Shown here in pieces: positions 18,192 to 27,466 of a stretch of DNA of 63,179 nt. A program made the translations under genes and the position numbers. The notes below the pieces were generated by a model that saw nothing but the letters and a program-made list of their open reading frames with translations, made no database searches and had not been told where the DNA came from. Source of the stretch: Methylobacterium sp. Leaf91 (GTDB lineage Bacteria > Pseudomonadota > Alphaproteobacteria > Rhizobiales > Beijerinckiaceae); contig NZ_LMMP01000014.1 in the NCBI RefSeq assembly GCF_001422815.1, forward strand, positions 1-63,179, written 5' to 3'. Numbering within the stretch: position 1 is the stretch's first letter; each line of letters opens with the position of its first letter.

Positions 18192-19421
18192 GCCCGCGCC
18201 GGCTTCGTCGAGCCAGCCCATCATCCCGGCGGCCGCCGCGCGACCGCTGGAAAAGGCCCCCTGCAGCAGGTAGCCGCCGGTGGGGGCTTCCCAATCCAGC
18301 ATCTCGCCGGCGACGAAGACCCCCGGCCGCGCTTTCAGCATGAAGCGGTGATCGACGGCCTCGAAGGCGACGCCCCCCGCCGTGGAGATCGCCCGGTCGA
18401 TCGGACGGGGAGCGAGCAGGCGCAAGGGAGCCGCCTTGATCAAGGCCGCGAGATCGCCCGCCGAGGATGGAAGCGTGCGGCCGGCCGCCTCGCGCAAAAT
18501 TCCCGCCGCCACGGGGTCGAGCCCCGCATCCTTGCGCAGACGCGTGGCGAGGGACGCCCCCGGCTTGTACGTCGCGACGCGTCGCATCAGCGTATCCTCG
18601 CTGAGGTCCGGCCGTAGATCGAGGACGAGACGGGCCTCACCCTTGGCCTCGATCGTCTCGCGGATGAGGCGCGACAGGGCATAGACCGCCCCGCCCTCGA
18701 TCCCGTCCGTGGTGATCATGGCCTCGCCGCGTACGCTCTCCTCGCCGAGCCTGAGCACGACGCGCTTCAGGGGCGTCCCGGCGAAGCGTTCGCGGAACAC
18801 ATCCGACCATGGCACGGTGAAGCCGACATTGGCGGGTTTGAGCGGCGAGACGGCGATGCCTGCCCCGGTGAGAAGCGGGACCCAGGTCCCATCCGAGCCG
18901 AGCCGTGGCCAGCTCGCTCCGCCAAGAGCCATCAGGGTCGCCTGGGGGGCCACCGTGACGCGTCCGTCCGGGGTCTCGAAAGCCAGGCTTCCATCCGCCT
19001 CCCAGCCGAGGAAGCGATGCCGTGTGAGGATGCGGACGCCCATGGCATCGAGCCGCCCCAGCCATGCCCGCAGGAGCGGGGAGGCCTTGAAGCTTTTCGG
19101 GAATACACGGCCGCTCGACCCGACGAAGGTCGGCTGGTCGAGCCCCTCGCACCAGTCCCGCAAGGCTTGCGGAGGAAACGCGTCGACCGCCTTCGCGAAA
19201 GACGGATTCGCCGGGTGGTAGCGGCGGTGGAACGACTCCAGCGGCTCGCTATGCGTGAGGTTGAGGCCGCCGCGCCCGGCGATGAGGAACTTGCGCCCAA
19301 CCGAGGGCATCCGCTCGTAGAGCGCGACGCGGTGACTGGCCTCGGCCAGAATCTCGGCGGCCGCCAGCCCGGCCGGGCCGCCGCCGATCACCGCGATGTC
19401 TCGTGACGTCAATCCTGTCAT
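18186..19421 (-). CDS. TIGR03862-like flavoprotein (HI0933/BaiN family)
   Basis: A 411-residue FAD-binding oxidoreductase of the HI0933/BaiN superfamily, closest by eye to the TIGR03862 subfamily. The dinucleotide-binding motif [19 protein letters not shown] is at the start. [23 protein letters not shown] is the family hallmark. [11 protein letters not shown] and [31 protein letters not shown] close the FAD site. The physiological substrate is unknown. The ATG at 19421 gives [15 protein letters not shown]; longer frames upstream lack conservation. comF is upstream on the same strand after 58 bases. Confidence 0.9.
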   Translation of the reverse strand: MTGLTSRDIAVIGGGPAGLAAAEILAEASHRVALYERMPSVGRKFLIAGRGGLNLTHSEPLESFHRRYHPANPSFAKAVDAFPPQALRDWCEGLDQPTFVGSSGRVFPKSFKASPLLRAWLGRLDAMGVRILTRHRFLGWEADGSLAFETPDGRVTVAPQATLMALGGASWPRLGSDGTWVPLLTGAGIAVSPLKPANVGFTVPWSDVFRERFAGTPLKRVVLRLGEESVRGEAMITTDGIEGGAVYALSRLIRETIEAKGEARLVLDLRPDLSEDTLMRRVATYKPGASLATRLRKDAGLDPVAAGILREAAGRTLPSSAGDLAALIKAAPLRLLAPRPIDRAISTAGGVAFEAVDHRFMLKARPGVFVAGEMLDWEAPTGGYLLQGAFSSGRAAAAGMMGWLDEAGAGL

Positions 19422-19479
19422 GGACGTTGGGAGGCCGTGGCGGAGCCCGGCTGTCAAGGGCGGAGGTCGGTTTGTTGGC

Positions 19480-20244
19480 TCAGCCTGCCTCCGCGGCGAC
19501 CAGGGCGAAGGTGAGGACGTCCACCGAAGCCGCTCCTCCCCGCAAGAGCACCCGCGATGCGGCATTGGCGGTGGAGCCGGTGGTGGTGACATCGTCGATG
19601 AGCAGAACCCTTCGCCCCTGGAGCCTGGGCTTCGCCGATGCGGGGACCCGGAACGCGCCCTGGAGATTCGTCGCCCGCGCCGCGCGGCTGAGCCCGACCT
19701 GCGAGCGCGTCGCCTTCACCCGTGTGAGAAGCGAGGTCTCGCAGGGTAGGGACGCAATGCGGCCGATGCCACGGCCGAGGAGGGCGGCCTGATTGAAACG
19801 ACGGCGCCACAGCCGGGTCCAGTGCAGCGGCACGGGAATGAGGCAATCGGCCTCCCTCAGCAATTCGGCACCTGCCGATGCCATCATCCGCGCCATGGGG
19901 GCGGCGAGATCGAGCCGGTCCTCGTATTTCAGGCGGTGGACGAGATCGCGCGCCACATCGTCGTAGAGCGCGACGGCCCTGGCCCGCCCGAAGACGGGGG
20001 GATCGGCGATGGCGCGCGGGGACAAGAGAGGGCCGAGCCCCAGATCGACGGGAAACGGCGTGCCCAGGCGCGGGCAATAGGGCTGTTCGATGAGGCGCAG
20101 GCTCGACCAGCAGCGGGGGCACAAAGCATGCGGGTCGGCGGTGGCGGCGCCGCAGCCGGCGCAGGTCGGCGGGTAGATCAGGCCGAGGGCGCCCGCCGAT
20201 ATCGAACGGACACCCCGCCTGAGAAGCTGAGCGGCGGACACCAT
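19480..20244 (-). CDS. ComF family phosphoribosyltransferase-like protein
   Basis: A 254-residue ComF/GntX-type protein. An N-terminal zinc-ribbon has cysteines C28, C31, C42 and C45. The second zinc knuckle usual in the family is degenerate here (YCPRLG). VHRLKYEDRLDLAAPMARMM is the conserved central block. The PRPP-binding motif VLLIDDVTTTGSTA is intact near the C-terminus. Relatives are tied to DNA uptake or to an unknown phosphoribosyl transfer; no other competence genes are nearby, so the role is open. Confidence 0.9.
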   Translation of the reverse strand: MVSAAQLLRRGVRSISAGALGLIYPPTCAGCGAATADPHALCPRCWSSLRLIEQPYCPRLGTPFPVDLGLGPLLSPRAIADPPVFGRARAVALYDDVARDLVHRLKYEDRLDLAAPMARMMASAGAELLREADCLIPVPLHWTRLWRRRFNQAALLGRGIGRIASLPCETSLLTRVKATRSQVGLSRAARATNLQGAFRVPASAKPRLQGRRVLLIDDVTTTGSTANAASRVLLRGGAASVDVLTFALVAAEAG

Positions 20245-20328
20245 ACTGCGTGCTTAGGTCCTTTTCGTTGCTTCGCGAAGACCTTACGCAACATTGTCCC
20301 GGCGAAGCGACGTCCGGAAAGCGGCGCC

Positions 20329-20556
20329 CTACTGTGCCGCGGGCTGCTGGCCCTGATTCTGCTGCTTGTCCTTCTTGTTGGCCCTGTGGTGTCCGATGGC
20401 GCAGCCGGCTGCCGCCCCCATCTTGCCGTGTCCGGCCATATGGCCGGCGACGCCGCCCACGAGCGCGCCCTTGATGCAGCCCTTGGCTTCGGCGGCCCCA
20501 CTCAGCGAGAGTGTCGCGAGGGTGGACAAGGCGATTCCCGTCAGAAGTCGAATCAT
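20329..20556 (-). CDS. Small secreted glycine-rich protein, putative stress protein
   Basis: A 75-residue protein of unknown function. A signal peptide (MIRLLTGIALSTLATLSLS, cleavage likely after AEA) precedes KGCIKGALVGGVAGHMAGHGKMGAAAGCAIGHH. This glycine-zipper-like stretch has two cysteines 24 residues apart. The end is a Lys/Gln-rich tail. The ATG has GGAG nine bases upstream, and an EcfG-type promoter lies just before it. I infer a general-stress periplasmic or membrane-associated protein. It is similar in style to the glycine-zipper proteins common in Methylobacterium. Confidence 0.75.
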   Translation of the reverse strand: MIRLLTGIALSTLATLSLSGAAEAKGCIKGALVGGVAGHMAGHGKMGAAAGCAIGHHRANKKDKQQNQGQQPAAQ

Positions 20557-20589
20557 GAATCCGGTCTCCGGTTTCCGTTATGATGCGCC

Positions 20590-20615
20590 AACCTCCCGCC
20601 GCTCTGCCCCGTTCC
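20590..20615 (-). promoter_or_regulatory. EcfG-type promoter for the 75-aa secreted protein
   Basis: Minus strand: GGAAC (20615-20611), 17 bases, GGTT (20593-20590). The predicted transcription start near 20583 leaves about 27 bases of leader, including the GGAG ribosome site. Spacer and elements match the general-stress consensus except for the first -10 base. Confidence 0.68.
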
Positions 20616-20656
20616 GGCTGGCAGGATCACGTTTTCGCGCCAGCTATAGGAGCGAG

Positions 20657-21553
20657 ATGACCAGCCCACCGCCACTCTTCGATACGGCCCTTGCCCGTCT
20701 CCGCCTCTCGCGCGCCATCCGTGCGGGCTATGCCGATTTCCTGTTGGCGCGACTCGCCGAGGATCTCGACGATCGTCTCGCCGCGGTGCTGCGTCCTTTT
20801 CCCGAAGTGCTCGACCTCGGGACGCCGAGTTCCGCCCCCGCCCGCCATCTTCTGCGCTCCGGCCGCGTCGGCGCCGTCACCCGTGTGGCGCCCCTGGCCG
20901 AGGCCGGCGATGGTCTCGCCCTCATGGTCGGCGATCCGGAAGCGCTGCCGCTGGCGGCTTCCCGTTTCGATCTCGCCCTGTCGCTGCTGGCCCTGCAGCA
21001 CGTCAACGATCTGCCGGGTGCGCTGGCCCAGCTGCGGCGGGTGTTGAAGCCCGACGGGCTGTTCGTCGGCTGTCTTCTCGGCGGGCGCACTCTCACCGAG
21101 TTGCGCCAGTCCTTCGGGCAGGCCGAGGCCGAGATCGAAGGCGGAATCAGCCCGCGCGTGGCGCCCTTCGCCGAGGTGCGCGAGATGGGCAGCCTGCTCC
21201 AGCGCGCCGGCTTCGCCCTGCCGGTGACGGATGTCGACACGATCACCGTGCGCTACGCCGATCCCTTCGCCCTGATGCGCGACCTGCGCGCCATGGGCCT
21301 CACCAACGTACTGACCGAGCGCCGCCGCACGCCCCTGCGCCGCGACACCCTCATGCGGATGGCCGCGATCTATGCCGAGCGCTTCGCCGATTCCGACGGG
21401 CGCCTGAGGGCGACGTTCGAGATCCTGTGGCTTTCCGGCTGGGCGCCGCATGAGAGCCAGCAGAAGCCGCTCAAGCCCGGCAGCGCCAAGTCCCGTCTCG
21501 CCGACGCCCTAGGCGTTCCCGAGATCACGCCCGGCACAACCAGCGATTCCTGA
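20657..21553 (+). CDS. BioC/NDUFAF5-like methyltransferase domain protein
   Basis: A 298-residue class I methyltransferase fold. After an N-terminal FDTALARLRLSRAIRAGYADFL helix comes VLDLGTPSSAPARHLL, where the usual GxGxG is replaced by GTPSS, so SAM binding may be altered. FDLALSLLALQHVNDLPGALAQLRRVLKPDGLFVGCLLGG is the clear methyltransferase motif IV-VI region. In mitochondria the relative NDUFAF5 hydroxylates an arginine of complex I, and alphaproteobacterial homologues of this type are common; that role is inference. GGAG precedes the ATG closely. It is followed by DUF427 ten bases on, probably co-transcribed. Confidence 0.8.
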   Translation: MTSPPPLFDTALARLRLSRAIRAGYADFLLARLAEDLDDRLAAVLRPFPEVLDLGTPSSAPARHLLRSGRVGAVTRVAPLAEAGDGLALMVGDPEALPLAASRFDLALSLLALQHVNDLPGALAQLRRVLKPDGLFVGCLLGGRTLTELRQSFGQAEAEIEGGISPRVAPFAEVREMGSLLQRAGFALPVTDVDTITVRYADPFALMRDLRAMGLTNVLTERRRTPLRRDTLMRMAAIYAERFADSDGRLRATFEILWLSGWAPHESQQKPLKPGSAKSRLADALGVPEITPGTTSDS

Positions 21554-21563
21554 GGAGACGACG

Positions 21564-21923
21564 ATGAAACAGCCCGGCCCGGACCATCCCATCACCATCG
21601 AGACGAGCCCTCTGCGCGTCCGCGTCATCCTCGCCGGCACCTTGATCGCGGAATCCGGAGCCGCTCTCGTCCTCCGCGAGGCGGCTTACGGGCCTGTCTA
21701 TTACCTGCCCCGCGCCGATGCGCGCTGGGAGCATTTCACCCGCTCGGCGCGCAGGAGCCACTGCCCCTACAAGGGCGAGGCCAGCTACTACACGCTGACG
21801 GTCGGCGATACGGTTCGGGCCGACGCGGTCTGGAGCTACGAGACTCCGTTTCCCGCCGTCGCCGAAATCAAGGATCATCTCGCCTTCTATCCGGACAGGG
21901 TCGACGCCATCGAGGTGAGCTGA
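21564..21923 (+). CDS. DUF427 domain protein
   Basis: A 119-residue single-domain DUF427 protein. Typical features are VRVILAGTLIAESGAALVLREAAYGPVYYLPRAD, then CPYKGEASYYTL and WSYETPFPAVAEIKDHLAFYPDRVD. The fold is a small beta-tent. No enzymatic role is established in the family as far as I know. TGAGGAGACGACG gives a strong ribosome site. It follows the methyltransferase-like gene with a 10-base gap, and its stop lies seven bases from the stop of the converging DUF6880-like gene. Confidence 0.92.
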   Translation: MKQPGPDHPITIETSPLRVRVILAGTLIAESGAALVLREAAYGPVYYLPRADARWEHFTRSARRSHCPYKGEASYYTLTVGDTVRADAVWSYETPFPAVAEIKDHLAFYPDRVDAIEVS

Positions 21924-21929
21924 GTTCCG

Positions 21930-23474
21930 TCATACGCGGGATTGTCCGGCCTTCTCCCAGAAGGCGGATTTCCGCCCGTGTGCCTTGCGCAAGGCGTCCC
22001 GATAGGCGGCGTGGTCCGGCGTGAGGTCGCCCGGTTCGAGCCGCTGCGCCAGGGCATCGAGGGCCAGAAGGTGGCGTGCGCCGTAACCGTAGGCGCTGGA
22101 GCGGCCCTTGCTCAGCATGTCGTCGATCATGCAGCGGTAGAGCAGGCTGGCCGCCTTCGGGCTCGCCTCTTCCAGAGCCTCCGCCGCGGGAGCGAGGATC
22201 TCATAGCGGTTGCCGTCCCATGTCGCGGCCCTGTCGATGACGAGGCGGGCGGCGCGGTCGCGCTTTGGCCAATGCACGAGGAAATGCAGGGCGCGGTAGG
22301 GGTCGTCGTGAGAGGCCGCATGGTCGAAGGCGCGCTCCAGTGCCTCTTCGTCCTCGAAATCGGGAAGCTTGGCGACGTAGTCGCGCAGCATCTCGCGGTC
22401 GAGACGGGCTTCGAAACAGGCCCAGCGCTTTGCCTGTGCCTCGTCCCTGCGACCGAGAGCGTCGAGGATGCGGATTTCGAGGGAGGCCCGCTCACGCTGG
22501 GGCGCGTCCGGGTCGAAGCTTCCCGTCAGCATCTGCTCGCGGGTGACGACGACGATTCCGCGCTTCTGGGGCCGTCCGATCCAGTCGAGGGCCTCGGCGG
22601 CGCGGTTCGCCGAGAGCAGACGCTCCGCTACGGCCATCGTGTTGGGATGGTCGGGGGAGATCGCCTGCTCCAGGGCGATAAAAGCCTCGACGTCGCCGCG
22701 CCGGTCGGCCAGGGCCTGTCGCATCCGCAGCAGGCGCATGCGCTCCATCTTCCGGTCCCAGCCCTGCGTGCTGAAGGCGGCCGAGCGGGTTGCCGGCTTG
22801 CCCGATGCCTTCGGTTCCGGCGGCGTCGCCGATGCAAGGGCCGCGTCGACCGGCTCCAAGGCCGTATCGGGCAGGCCCTCCACCACCGTGAGCAGCAGGG
22901 CATCGAGGATGCCGAACCCGTCCGTCTCGAGGAGCGGCACCAGTCTCACGGCCAATTGGGCGGCCTCGGCCGGAGGGAGCCGAAGCGCCAGATCGGCGGC
23001 GGCATGCGTCGCCCGTTCGTAGACGCCCACCACCTGACCGCTGGAATCGTCGACGCGCTCCAGCACGCCCTGCGCCCCGCCCAGGAAACGGATCAACCGA
23101 TTCAGGGCGGCGTCCACGTCGAGAGGAGCCAGTTCCGAGACGATGGTGGAGATCGTGGCGTCGAGATCGGCGGCGAAGCTACGCCGTTTCTGCCAGTCGA
23201 TGTAACCGTGGGCCCGTTCGAGGGCGGTCAACCGTCTGTCGATTAGGGCGGCGACGGCATCGGGGCCCTGCAATCCGGCGATCGCGGCGGTGACGAGCTT
23301 CTTGAAGGCGGGATTGCGCGCGGTCTCGTCGAGGACGAGGCCGATCAACCGGTCGAGCCCCAGCGGCGCCAGGGTCTCGTGCGACGGCGTGGTCTTGCGC
23401 GTGACGCGCTTCGGCTTCTCCGCCGCGACCGCGCTCGGCTTGGGGGCCGTCTTTACTGCTGACTTGCGCGCCAT
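21930..23474 (-). CDS. DUF6880-like helical-repeat protein
   Basis: A 514-residue cytosolic protein without membrane segments. The N-terminus is Lys/Ala-rich (residues 1-28), followed by LGLDRLIGLVLDETARNPAFKKLV, which resembles DUF6880. The remainder looks alpha-helical and repeat-like with TPR-style stretches (AFIALEQAISPDHPNTMAVAERLLSANRAAEALDWI). It ends in a block with YRCMIDDMLSKGRSSAYGYGARHLLALD and HAAYRDALRKAHGRKSAFWEK. No function is known; the helical hairpins suggest protein binding. It converges on DUF427 with only six bases between stops. Confidence 0.75.
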   Translation of the reverse strand: MARKSAVKTAPKPSAVAAEKPKRVTRKTTPSHETLAPLGLDRLIGLVLDETARNPAFKKLVTAAIAGLQGPDAVAALIDRRLTALERAHGYIDWQKRRSFAADLDATISTIVSELAPLDVDAALNRLIRFLGGAQGVLERVDDSSGQVVGVYERATHAAADLALRLPPAEAAQLAVRLVPLLETDGFGILDALLLTVVEGLPDTALEPVDAALASATPPEPKASGKPATRSAAFSTQGWDRKMERMRLLRMRQALADRRGDVEAFIALEQAISPDHPNTMAVAERLLSANRAAEALDWIGRPQKRGIVVVTREQMLTGSFDPDAPQRERASLEIRILDALGRRDEAQAKRWACFEARLDREMLRDYVAKLPDFEDEEALERAFDHAASHDDPYRALHFLVHWPKRDRAARLVIDRAATWDGNRYEILAPAAEALEEASPKAASLLYRCMIDDMLSKGRSSAYGYGARHLLALDALAQRLEPGDLTPDHAAYRDALRKAHGRKSAFWEKAGQSRV

Positions 23475-23526
23475 GCTTTCCGTCTCCCGCCTCCGACGGA
23501 CAACCTGTGGCGGCAGGGTGCAGCCA

Positions 23527-23964
23527 TCAAGGTCCGAGGAGATCGACCAGGAACGGAATCAGCGGCGCATCGGCCGGGGGCATCGGCTGGTCCTTGAGTT
23601 CGCGCGGGCGCACCCATTTCAGCGCCTGCCCCTCCATGGAACGGGCCATGCCCTCCCAGCGTCGGCAGACATAGAGCGGCATCAGCAGATGAAAGTCGGG
23701 ATAGGCGTGGCTCGCGAAGGTCAGCGGAGCAAGGCAGGCCTCCTTCACCTCGATCCCGATCTCCTCCCGCAATTCGCGGATCAGGGTTTCCTCCGGCCGC
23801 TCGCCGGGCTCGACCTTACCGCCGGGGAACTCCCAGAGACCGGCGAGCTGCTTGCCCTCCGGGCGCTGGGCCAGGAGGACGCGGCCATCAGTATCCACCA
23901 GGGCGACCGCCACCACGAGGAGGATGCGGAACGGAGGCGGCGTCACGGCGGAGTCTTGTGTCAC
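23527..23964 (-). CDS. mutT: MutT-type 8-oxo-dGTP diphosphatase (NUDIX)
   Basis: A 145-residue NUDIX hydrolase that would cleanse 8-oxo-dGTP. The Nudix box is exact: GGKVEPGERPEETLIRELREEIGIE (G-X5-E-X7-RELREEIG). LLAQRPEGKQLAGLWEFPGG upstream is typical of MutT. The GTG start overlaps the stop of the SIMPL gene (GTGA at 23961-23964), so it is the last gene of an argJ-SIMPL-mutT operon. That arrangement recurs in related genomes to my knowledge. Confidence 0.92.
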   Translation of the reverse strand: MTQDSAVTPPPFRILLVVAVALVDTDGRVLLAQRPEGKQLAGLWEFPGGKVEPGERPEETLIRELREEIGIEVKEACLAPLTFASHAYPDFHLLMPLYVCRRWEGMARSMEGQALKWVRPRELKDQPMPPADAPLIPFLVDLLGP

Positions 23965-24710
23965 GGTAGGATCGCGAAGCTGGCCGAGACCTCGGCACTC
24001 GTCTCGATCGTGCCCGCCGCGAGCGGCACCGGCACGCCGGAGCGTTTGGACCGCATCGGGGCCGCCGCCATCGCCATCGGCATCCCGCCGCCCTGGGGCG
24101 TCGTCTGGATCAGCAGGGGCGGTCCGAGCTTGACACCGGCGGCCTCGGCGAGGCGTCCCGCCTGCGCCATCGCATCCTTCATGGCCGCTACCTGCACGGA
24201 GGCCTCCGCCGCATTCGGATCCTTCAGTCCGAACGCCACGCCCTCGATCCGGTTGGCGCCGGCATCGAGGGCTTTGCGCATCAGCTCGCCGAGCTTGCCC
24301 ATATCCGAGAGGCGCACCCGCACGCTATTGGCGGCGCGGTAGCCGTCCGGCTTCTCGGTGGTGCTGCCGTCGGGCTGGCGTACCTCCCGCGTCGCCTGGG
24401 TGAGGGTGACCGCCGTCGTGCCGATATCGCTCTCGCCGACGCCGAACCCGGCCGATAGCGTGATGAGCGCGCGGGCGACGTTGCTCGCTCCGTCGAGGGC
24501 GGCAGCGGGCGTCGCGCCCCTGGCTTCGATCCCGATCTCCACCGAGGCGAAATCCGGTGGCGTCTCGGCGCGGGCGCGGCCGGTGACGACGATGCGGCTC
24601 TCACGCTTGTCGTACTCGTCCGCCCATGCGGGAAGCGCCAGGGCGGCGAGCAGAACGGATGCGACGGCGATCCGGAACCGGCGCGGAGCGCGCTCGGGCG
24701 AGCGGCTCAT
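23961..24710 (-). CDS. SIMPL (DUF541) periplasmic protein
   Basis: A 249-residue exported SIMPL-domain protein. A signal peptide ends near LPAWA. Next come [27 protein letters not shown] and the repeated predicted DUF541 strands, with [31 protein letters not shown] as the hallmark. Family members (for example E. coli YggE) are linked to oxidative stress tolerance. Its ATG overlaps the argJ stop (ATGA at 24707-24710) and its stop overlaps the mutT start, so translation of all three is coupled. Confidence 0.92.
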   Translation of the reverse strand: MSRSPERAPRRFRIAVASVLLAALALPAWADEYDKRESRIVVTGRARAETPPDFASVEIGIEARGATPAAALDGASNVARALITLSAGFGVGESDIGTTAVTLTQATREVRQPDGSTTEKPDGYRAANSVRVRLSDMGKLGELMRKALDAGANRIEGVAFGLKDPNAAEASVQVAAMKDAMAQAGRLAEAAGVKLGPPLLIQTTPQGGGMPMAMAAAPMRSKRSGVPVPLAAGTIETSAEVSASFAILP

Positions 24711-25957
24711 GAACGGTAATCCCCGTTGATCTCGATATAGCCCTTGGTCAGGTCACAGGTCCAAACCCGCGCCGTGCCGTTGCCCAGGCCGAGATCGACC
24801 GTCACGGCGACGTCCGATTCGCGCATGACGGCGCTCGCTGCCGCCTCGCTGTAATCCGGGTCGCGGGCGCCCTCGCGGGCGACACGGACGTCGCCGAACC
24901 AGATCGCGAGGCGATCGCGGTCGGCAGGCTCGCCTGCCTTGCCCACCGCCATCACGACGCGGCCCCAATTGGCGTCCTCGCCGGCAATGGCCGTCTTCAC
25001 CAGGGGCGAATTGGCGATGGACATGGCGATGCGGTGGGCCGAGGCATCGTTCGTCGCGCCCTTCACGTTGACGGTGACGAACTTGCGCGCGCCCTCGCCA
25101 TCCTTGGCGACGAGCTGCGCCAGCTCGATGAGCAGATCGTCCAGCGCCGCGCGGAAGCCCGACAGGCGGGCGTCGCCCGGATCGGTCACGGGTGCGTTGC
25201 CGGCGGCTCCGGTGGCGAACAGCATCAGCGTGTCGGAGGTGGAGGTGTCGCCATCCACCGTCACGCAGTTGAAGCTCGTCTGCGTGCCGGCGCTCAAAAG
25301 GGTCTGTAGCACGACCTGCGGCAGGGCCGCGTCGGTGAAGACGAAGCTCAGCATCGTCGCCATGTCGGGCGCGATCATGCCCGCGCCCTTGGCGATGCCG
25401 TTGATCGTCACCGTTGTCCCGTCGATCGTCGCCGTGCGCGTGCCGAGCTTGGGGAAGGTGTCGGTGGTCATGATCGCCTGCGCCGCCGCCGCCCAGGCTG
25501 CTGGGCCGGTCTCGGTCCGGGCCGCGCAATCGCTCAGCACACCTTCGAACTTGGTCGCGTCGAGGGGCTCGCCGATGACGCCGGTGGAGGCGATGAAGAC
25601 CTCGTCGGGCCGGCATCCCGCCGCCTCGGCACCGATCTTCGCGGTGAGTTCCACGGCGTCCCGTCCACGCGCTCCGGTGAAGGCGTTGGCATTGCCGGAA
25701 TTGACGATGAGGGCGCGGGCGCCTTCCCTCGCCAGGGCTTCGCGGCACCAATCCACCGGTGCGGAGGGGCATTTCGAGCGGGTGAACACGCCCGCCGCCT
25801 GTGTCCCCGGCTGCAACGCCAGATAGAGCACGTCGGTGCGCCCGGAATAGCGGATGCCCGCCTGCGCGGTGGCGATGCCGACGCCGGCGATGGGCGGCAG
25901 GTCCGGCACGGATTTCGGTGCGAGGGGCGAGACGGGGGGAGTTTTGGCGGATGACAT
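24707..25957 (-). CDS. argJ: Bifunctional glutamate N-acetyltransferase / ornithine acetyltransferase
   Basis: ArgJ moves acetyl from N-acetylornithine to glutamate (and can use acetyl-CoA), recycling the acetyl group in arginine synthesis. The self-cleavage site sits in [16 protein letters not shown]: cleavage before Thr201 makes alpha and beta chains with Thr as nucleophile. Oxyanion residues lie in [12 protein letters not shown], and [10 protein letters not shown] is near the end. The length is 416 residues. The ATG at 25957 is chosen because the longer frame upstream (to 26071) is unconserved. It heads the argJ-SIMPL-mutT operon. Confidence 0.96.
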   Translation of the reverse strand: MSSAKTPPVSPLAPKSVPDLPPIAGVGIATAQAGIRYSGRTDVLYLALQPGTQAAGVFTRSKCPSAPVDWCREALAREGARALIVNSGNANAFTGARGRDAVELTAKIGAEAAGCRPDEVFIASTGVIGEPLDATKFEGVLSDCAARTETGPAAWAAAAQAIMTTDTFPKLGTRTATIDGTTVTINGIAKGAGMIAPDMATMLSFVFTDAALPQVVLQTLLSAGTQTSFNCVTVDGDTSTSDTLMLFATGAAGNAPVTDPGDARLSGFRAALDDLLIELAQLVAKDGEGARKFVTVNVKGATNDASAHRIAMSIANSPLVKTAIAGEDANWGRVVMAVGKAGEPADRDRLAIWFGDVRVAREGARDPDYSEAAASAVMRESDVAVTVDLGLGNGTARVWTCDLTKGYIEINGDYRS

Positions 25958-26231
25958 CAGTCGGTCGGGCTCCGGCAATCCGCCGCTATCGATTCTCTGG
26001 CGGCGCGGCGGTGTTGCATCGCCCACCGCCGCCACGTCAACACCGGCGGGCGCTTTCGAGGGAACAGTCAAGCTCCTCGGGGATTTCCTGTATCCGACGC
26101 AACGGACATCTGCGGACGCCTTGTCCTGCAGTGCAAACGTGTCCTACGATGACGCGTCGCACAGAAGATACGTGCTGGAACTGGCTTGAGCCGATCCAGG
26201 CGCGCCCAGGCGGAAACGAGGAGTTTCGACC

Positions 26232-26636
26232 ATGGAACCGACGGCTTCCACCGGTGGAGCCTACGGCGTTCAGGTTCTGATCGCTGGACGACAGAAGCAC
26301 TGGCGCGACGAGGTGGCATCGCAGATCCGGCGTGCCGGATACGCCGCCACGACCGTCGATTCCGGCGTCGATGCGATGACGGTTCTGGCCCTCGGCCTCC
26401 CGGTCGACGTGCTCGTCACCGATATCAGCCTCAAGGGCGAGTTGTGTTCGACCAAGCTTGTTCTTGAAGCGCGCGCCCTTCGGCCCGACCTGCGGATCGT
26501 CTTCGCCAACGAAGCTCCGCGCGACCCTCTGCCCGAGGTGATCGAGGACGGCCATGACGACGTCTACGTGACGAACGAGGTCAGAAACGACGCGGTTGCC
26601 AGCACCGTGCGCGAGGCTCTCGGAAACCGAGATTGA
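26232..26636 (+). CDS. Degenerate CheY-like receiver domain protein
   Basis: A 134-residue stand-alone receiver. The phospho-acceptor Asp64 is present in DVLVTDISLKG. The usual acidic pair is missing (VLIAGRQ at 15-21). The conserved Thr/Ser site is Ala92 (IVFANEA), and the lysine usually found before Pro is absent (VYVTNEV). It is therefore probably not switched by ordinary phosphorylation, or only weakly. ACGAGGAG lies before the ATG. It is isolated from any kinase and followed by a strong 20-base hairpin terminator. Its partner is unknown. Confidence 0.78.
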   Translation: MEPTASTGGAYGVQVLIAGRQKHWRDEVASQIRRAGYAATTVDSGVDAMTVLALGLPVDVLVTDISLKGELCSTKLVLEARALRPDLRIVFANEAPRDPLPEVIEDGHDDVYVTNEVRNDAVASTVREALGNRD

Positions 26637-26660
26637 TCTTCAAGGTTCTTCCGATCGGGT

Positions 26661-26708
26661 AACGAGAAGGGCGGCCGAGACATCACTGTCTCGGCCGCCC
26701 TTCTCGTT
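26661..26708. terminator. Bidirectional terminator with a perfect 20-bp stem
   Basis: Bases 26661-26680 are exactly complementary to 26689-26708, with an 8-base loop. It sits between the converging receiver gene and PRC-barrel gene. There is no long T run beyond the stem; the paired AAGG/CCTT and AACG/CGTT ends supply short T tracts. Termination is the likely role. Confidence 0.75.
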
Positions 26709-26754
26709 ACATCGCCACGGCTCCAAGGCACGCTATGCCGGCGTGCCTTTGGCG

Positions 26755-27285
26755 TCAGGGAGCCGTCTTGGTTTCCGCCGGCTTGGCATCGGGCGCCCTC
26801 GTCTCCGTCGACTTGGTGTCGCCGGAATTGGGCTTGGCCTGACCGAGATAGACATATTCCGGCGCGGCGCGGAGCTGGTCCTTGTTGGTGTCGATCGTCG
26901 CCTTCATCGCCTTGTCGTCGACTCGGGCGAGCTTCAGGGCGCTCGGATCCACGGCCACGTATTTCGTACCGATGCCGAGGAATCCGCCGACGCCGACGAC
27001 CCAGGCTTTGATCGTGCTGCTCTCGTCGAGAACGATGTCGGCGATCTCGCCGATCGTCTCGTTGGCGCCGTTCTGGATGGTCAGGCCGATCAGCTTGGAG
27101 GTGACCCGGTCGGACGGCGCCTGGGCGACGAAGGTCGGACGCAGGTCGTTGTTGAGAGTGGCGGGGGCCGCCGGAGCCGGAGCCGAGCCCGCATTCTGCG
27201 GATCCGCCGTCTGAGCACCGGCAATCGACGCTCCAGCGAAGACGAGGGGCGTTGCGAGGGTCGCTGCAAGCAACAGGATGCGCAT
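26755..27285 (-). CDS. Exported PRC-barrel domain protein
   Basis: A 176-residue protein. A signal peptide (MRILLLAATLATPLVFAGA, cleavage near AGA-Q) is followed by a Pro/Ala linker. The PRC-barrel domain covers about residues 60-150: SKLIGLTIQNGANETIGEIADIVLDESSTIKAWVVGVGGFLGIG and KYVAVDPSALKL. The C-terminus is a Lys/Thr/Ala tail. PRC-barrel proteins of this exported type are abundant in Methylobacterium and often stress-linked. I chose the ATG at 27285, which starts the signal peptide. The binding partner is unknown. Confidence 0.85.
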   Translation of the reverse strand: MRILLLAATLATPLVFAGASIAGAQTADPQNAGSAPAPAAPATLNNDLRPTFVAQAPSDRVTSKLIGLTIQNGANETIGEIADIVLDESSTIKAWVVGVGGFLGIGTKYVAVDPSALKLARVDDKAMKATIDTNKDQLRAAPEYVYLGQAKPNSGDTKSTETRAPDAKPAETKTAP

Positions 27286-27466
27286 AGGGGCGTGTCTTTC
27301 CGCTCTGGGTTCGGTGGTCGAACTCGGTCCTCGCTCAAGCTGAGCCCTTGCGAAAGGTTCCACCCGCGATGCACCCGATAGTGGACAGTCCGGATCGCCG
27401 GACTAGTTTCCGTCAGGGCGAAAGCGGGCCGATTCCAGCCTCTGTCCGCCCAGGGAGCGACCCCCG

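Noticed and set aside
27336..27361. Possible EcfG promoter for the PRC-barrel gene
   Set aside because: GGAAC is present on the minus strand, but the -10 at 16 or 17 bases reads GCTT or CTTG, not nGTT.
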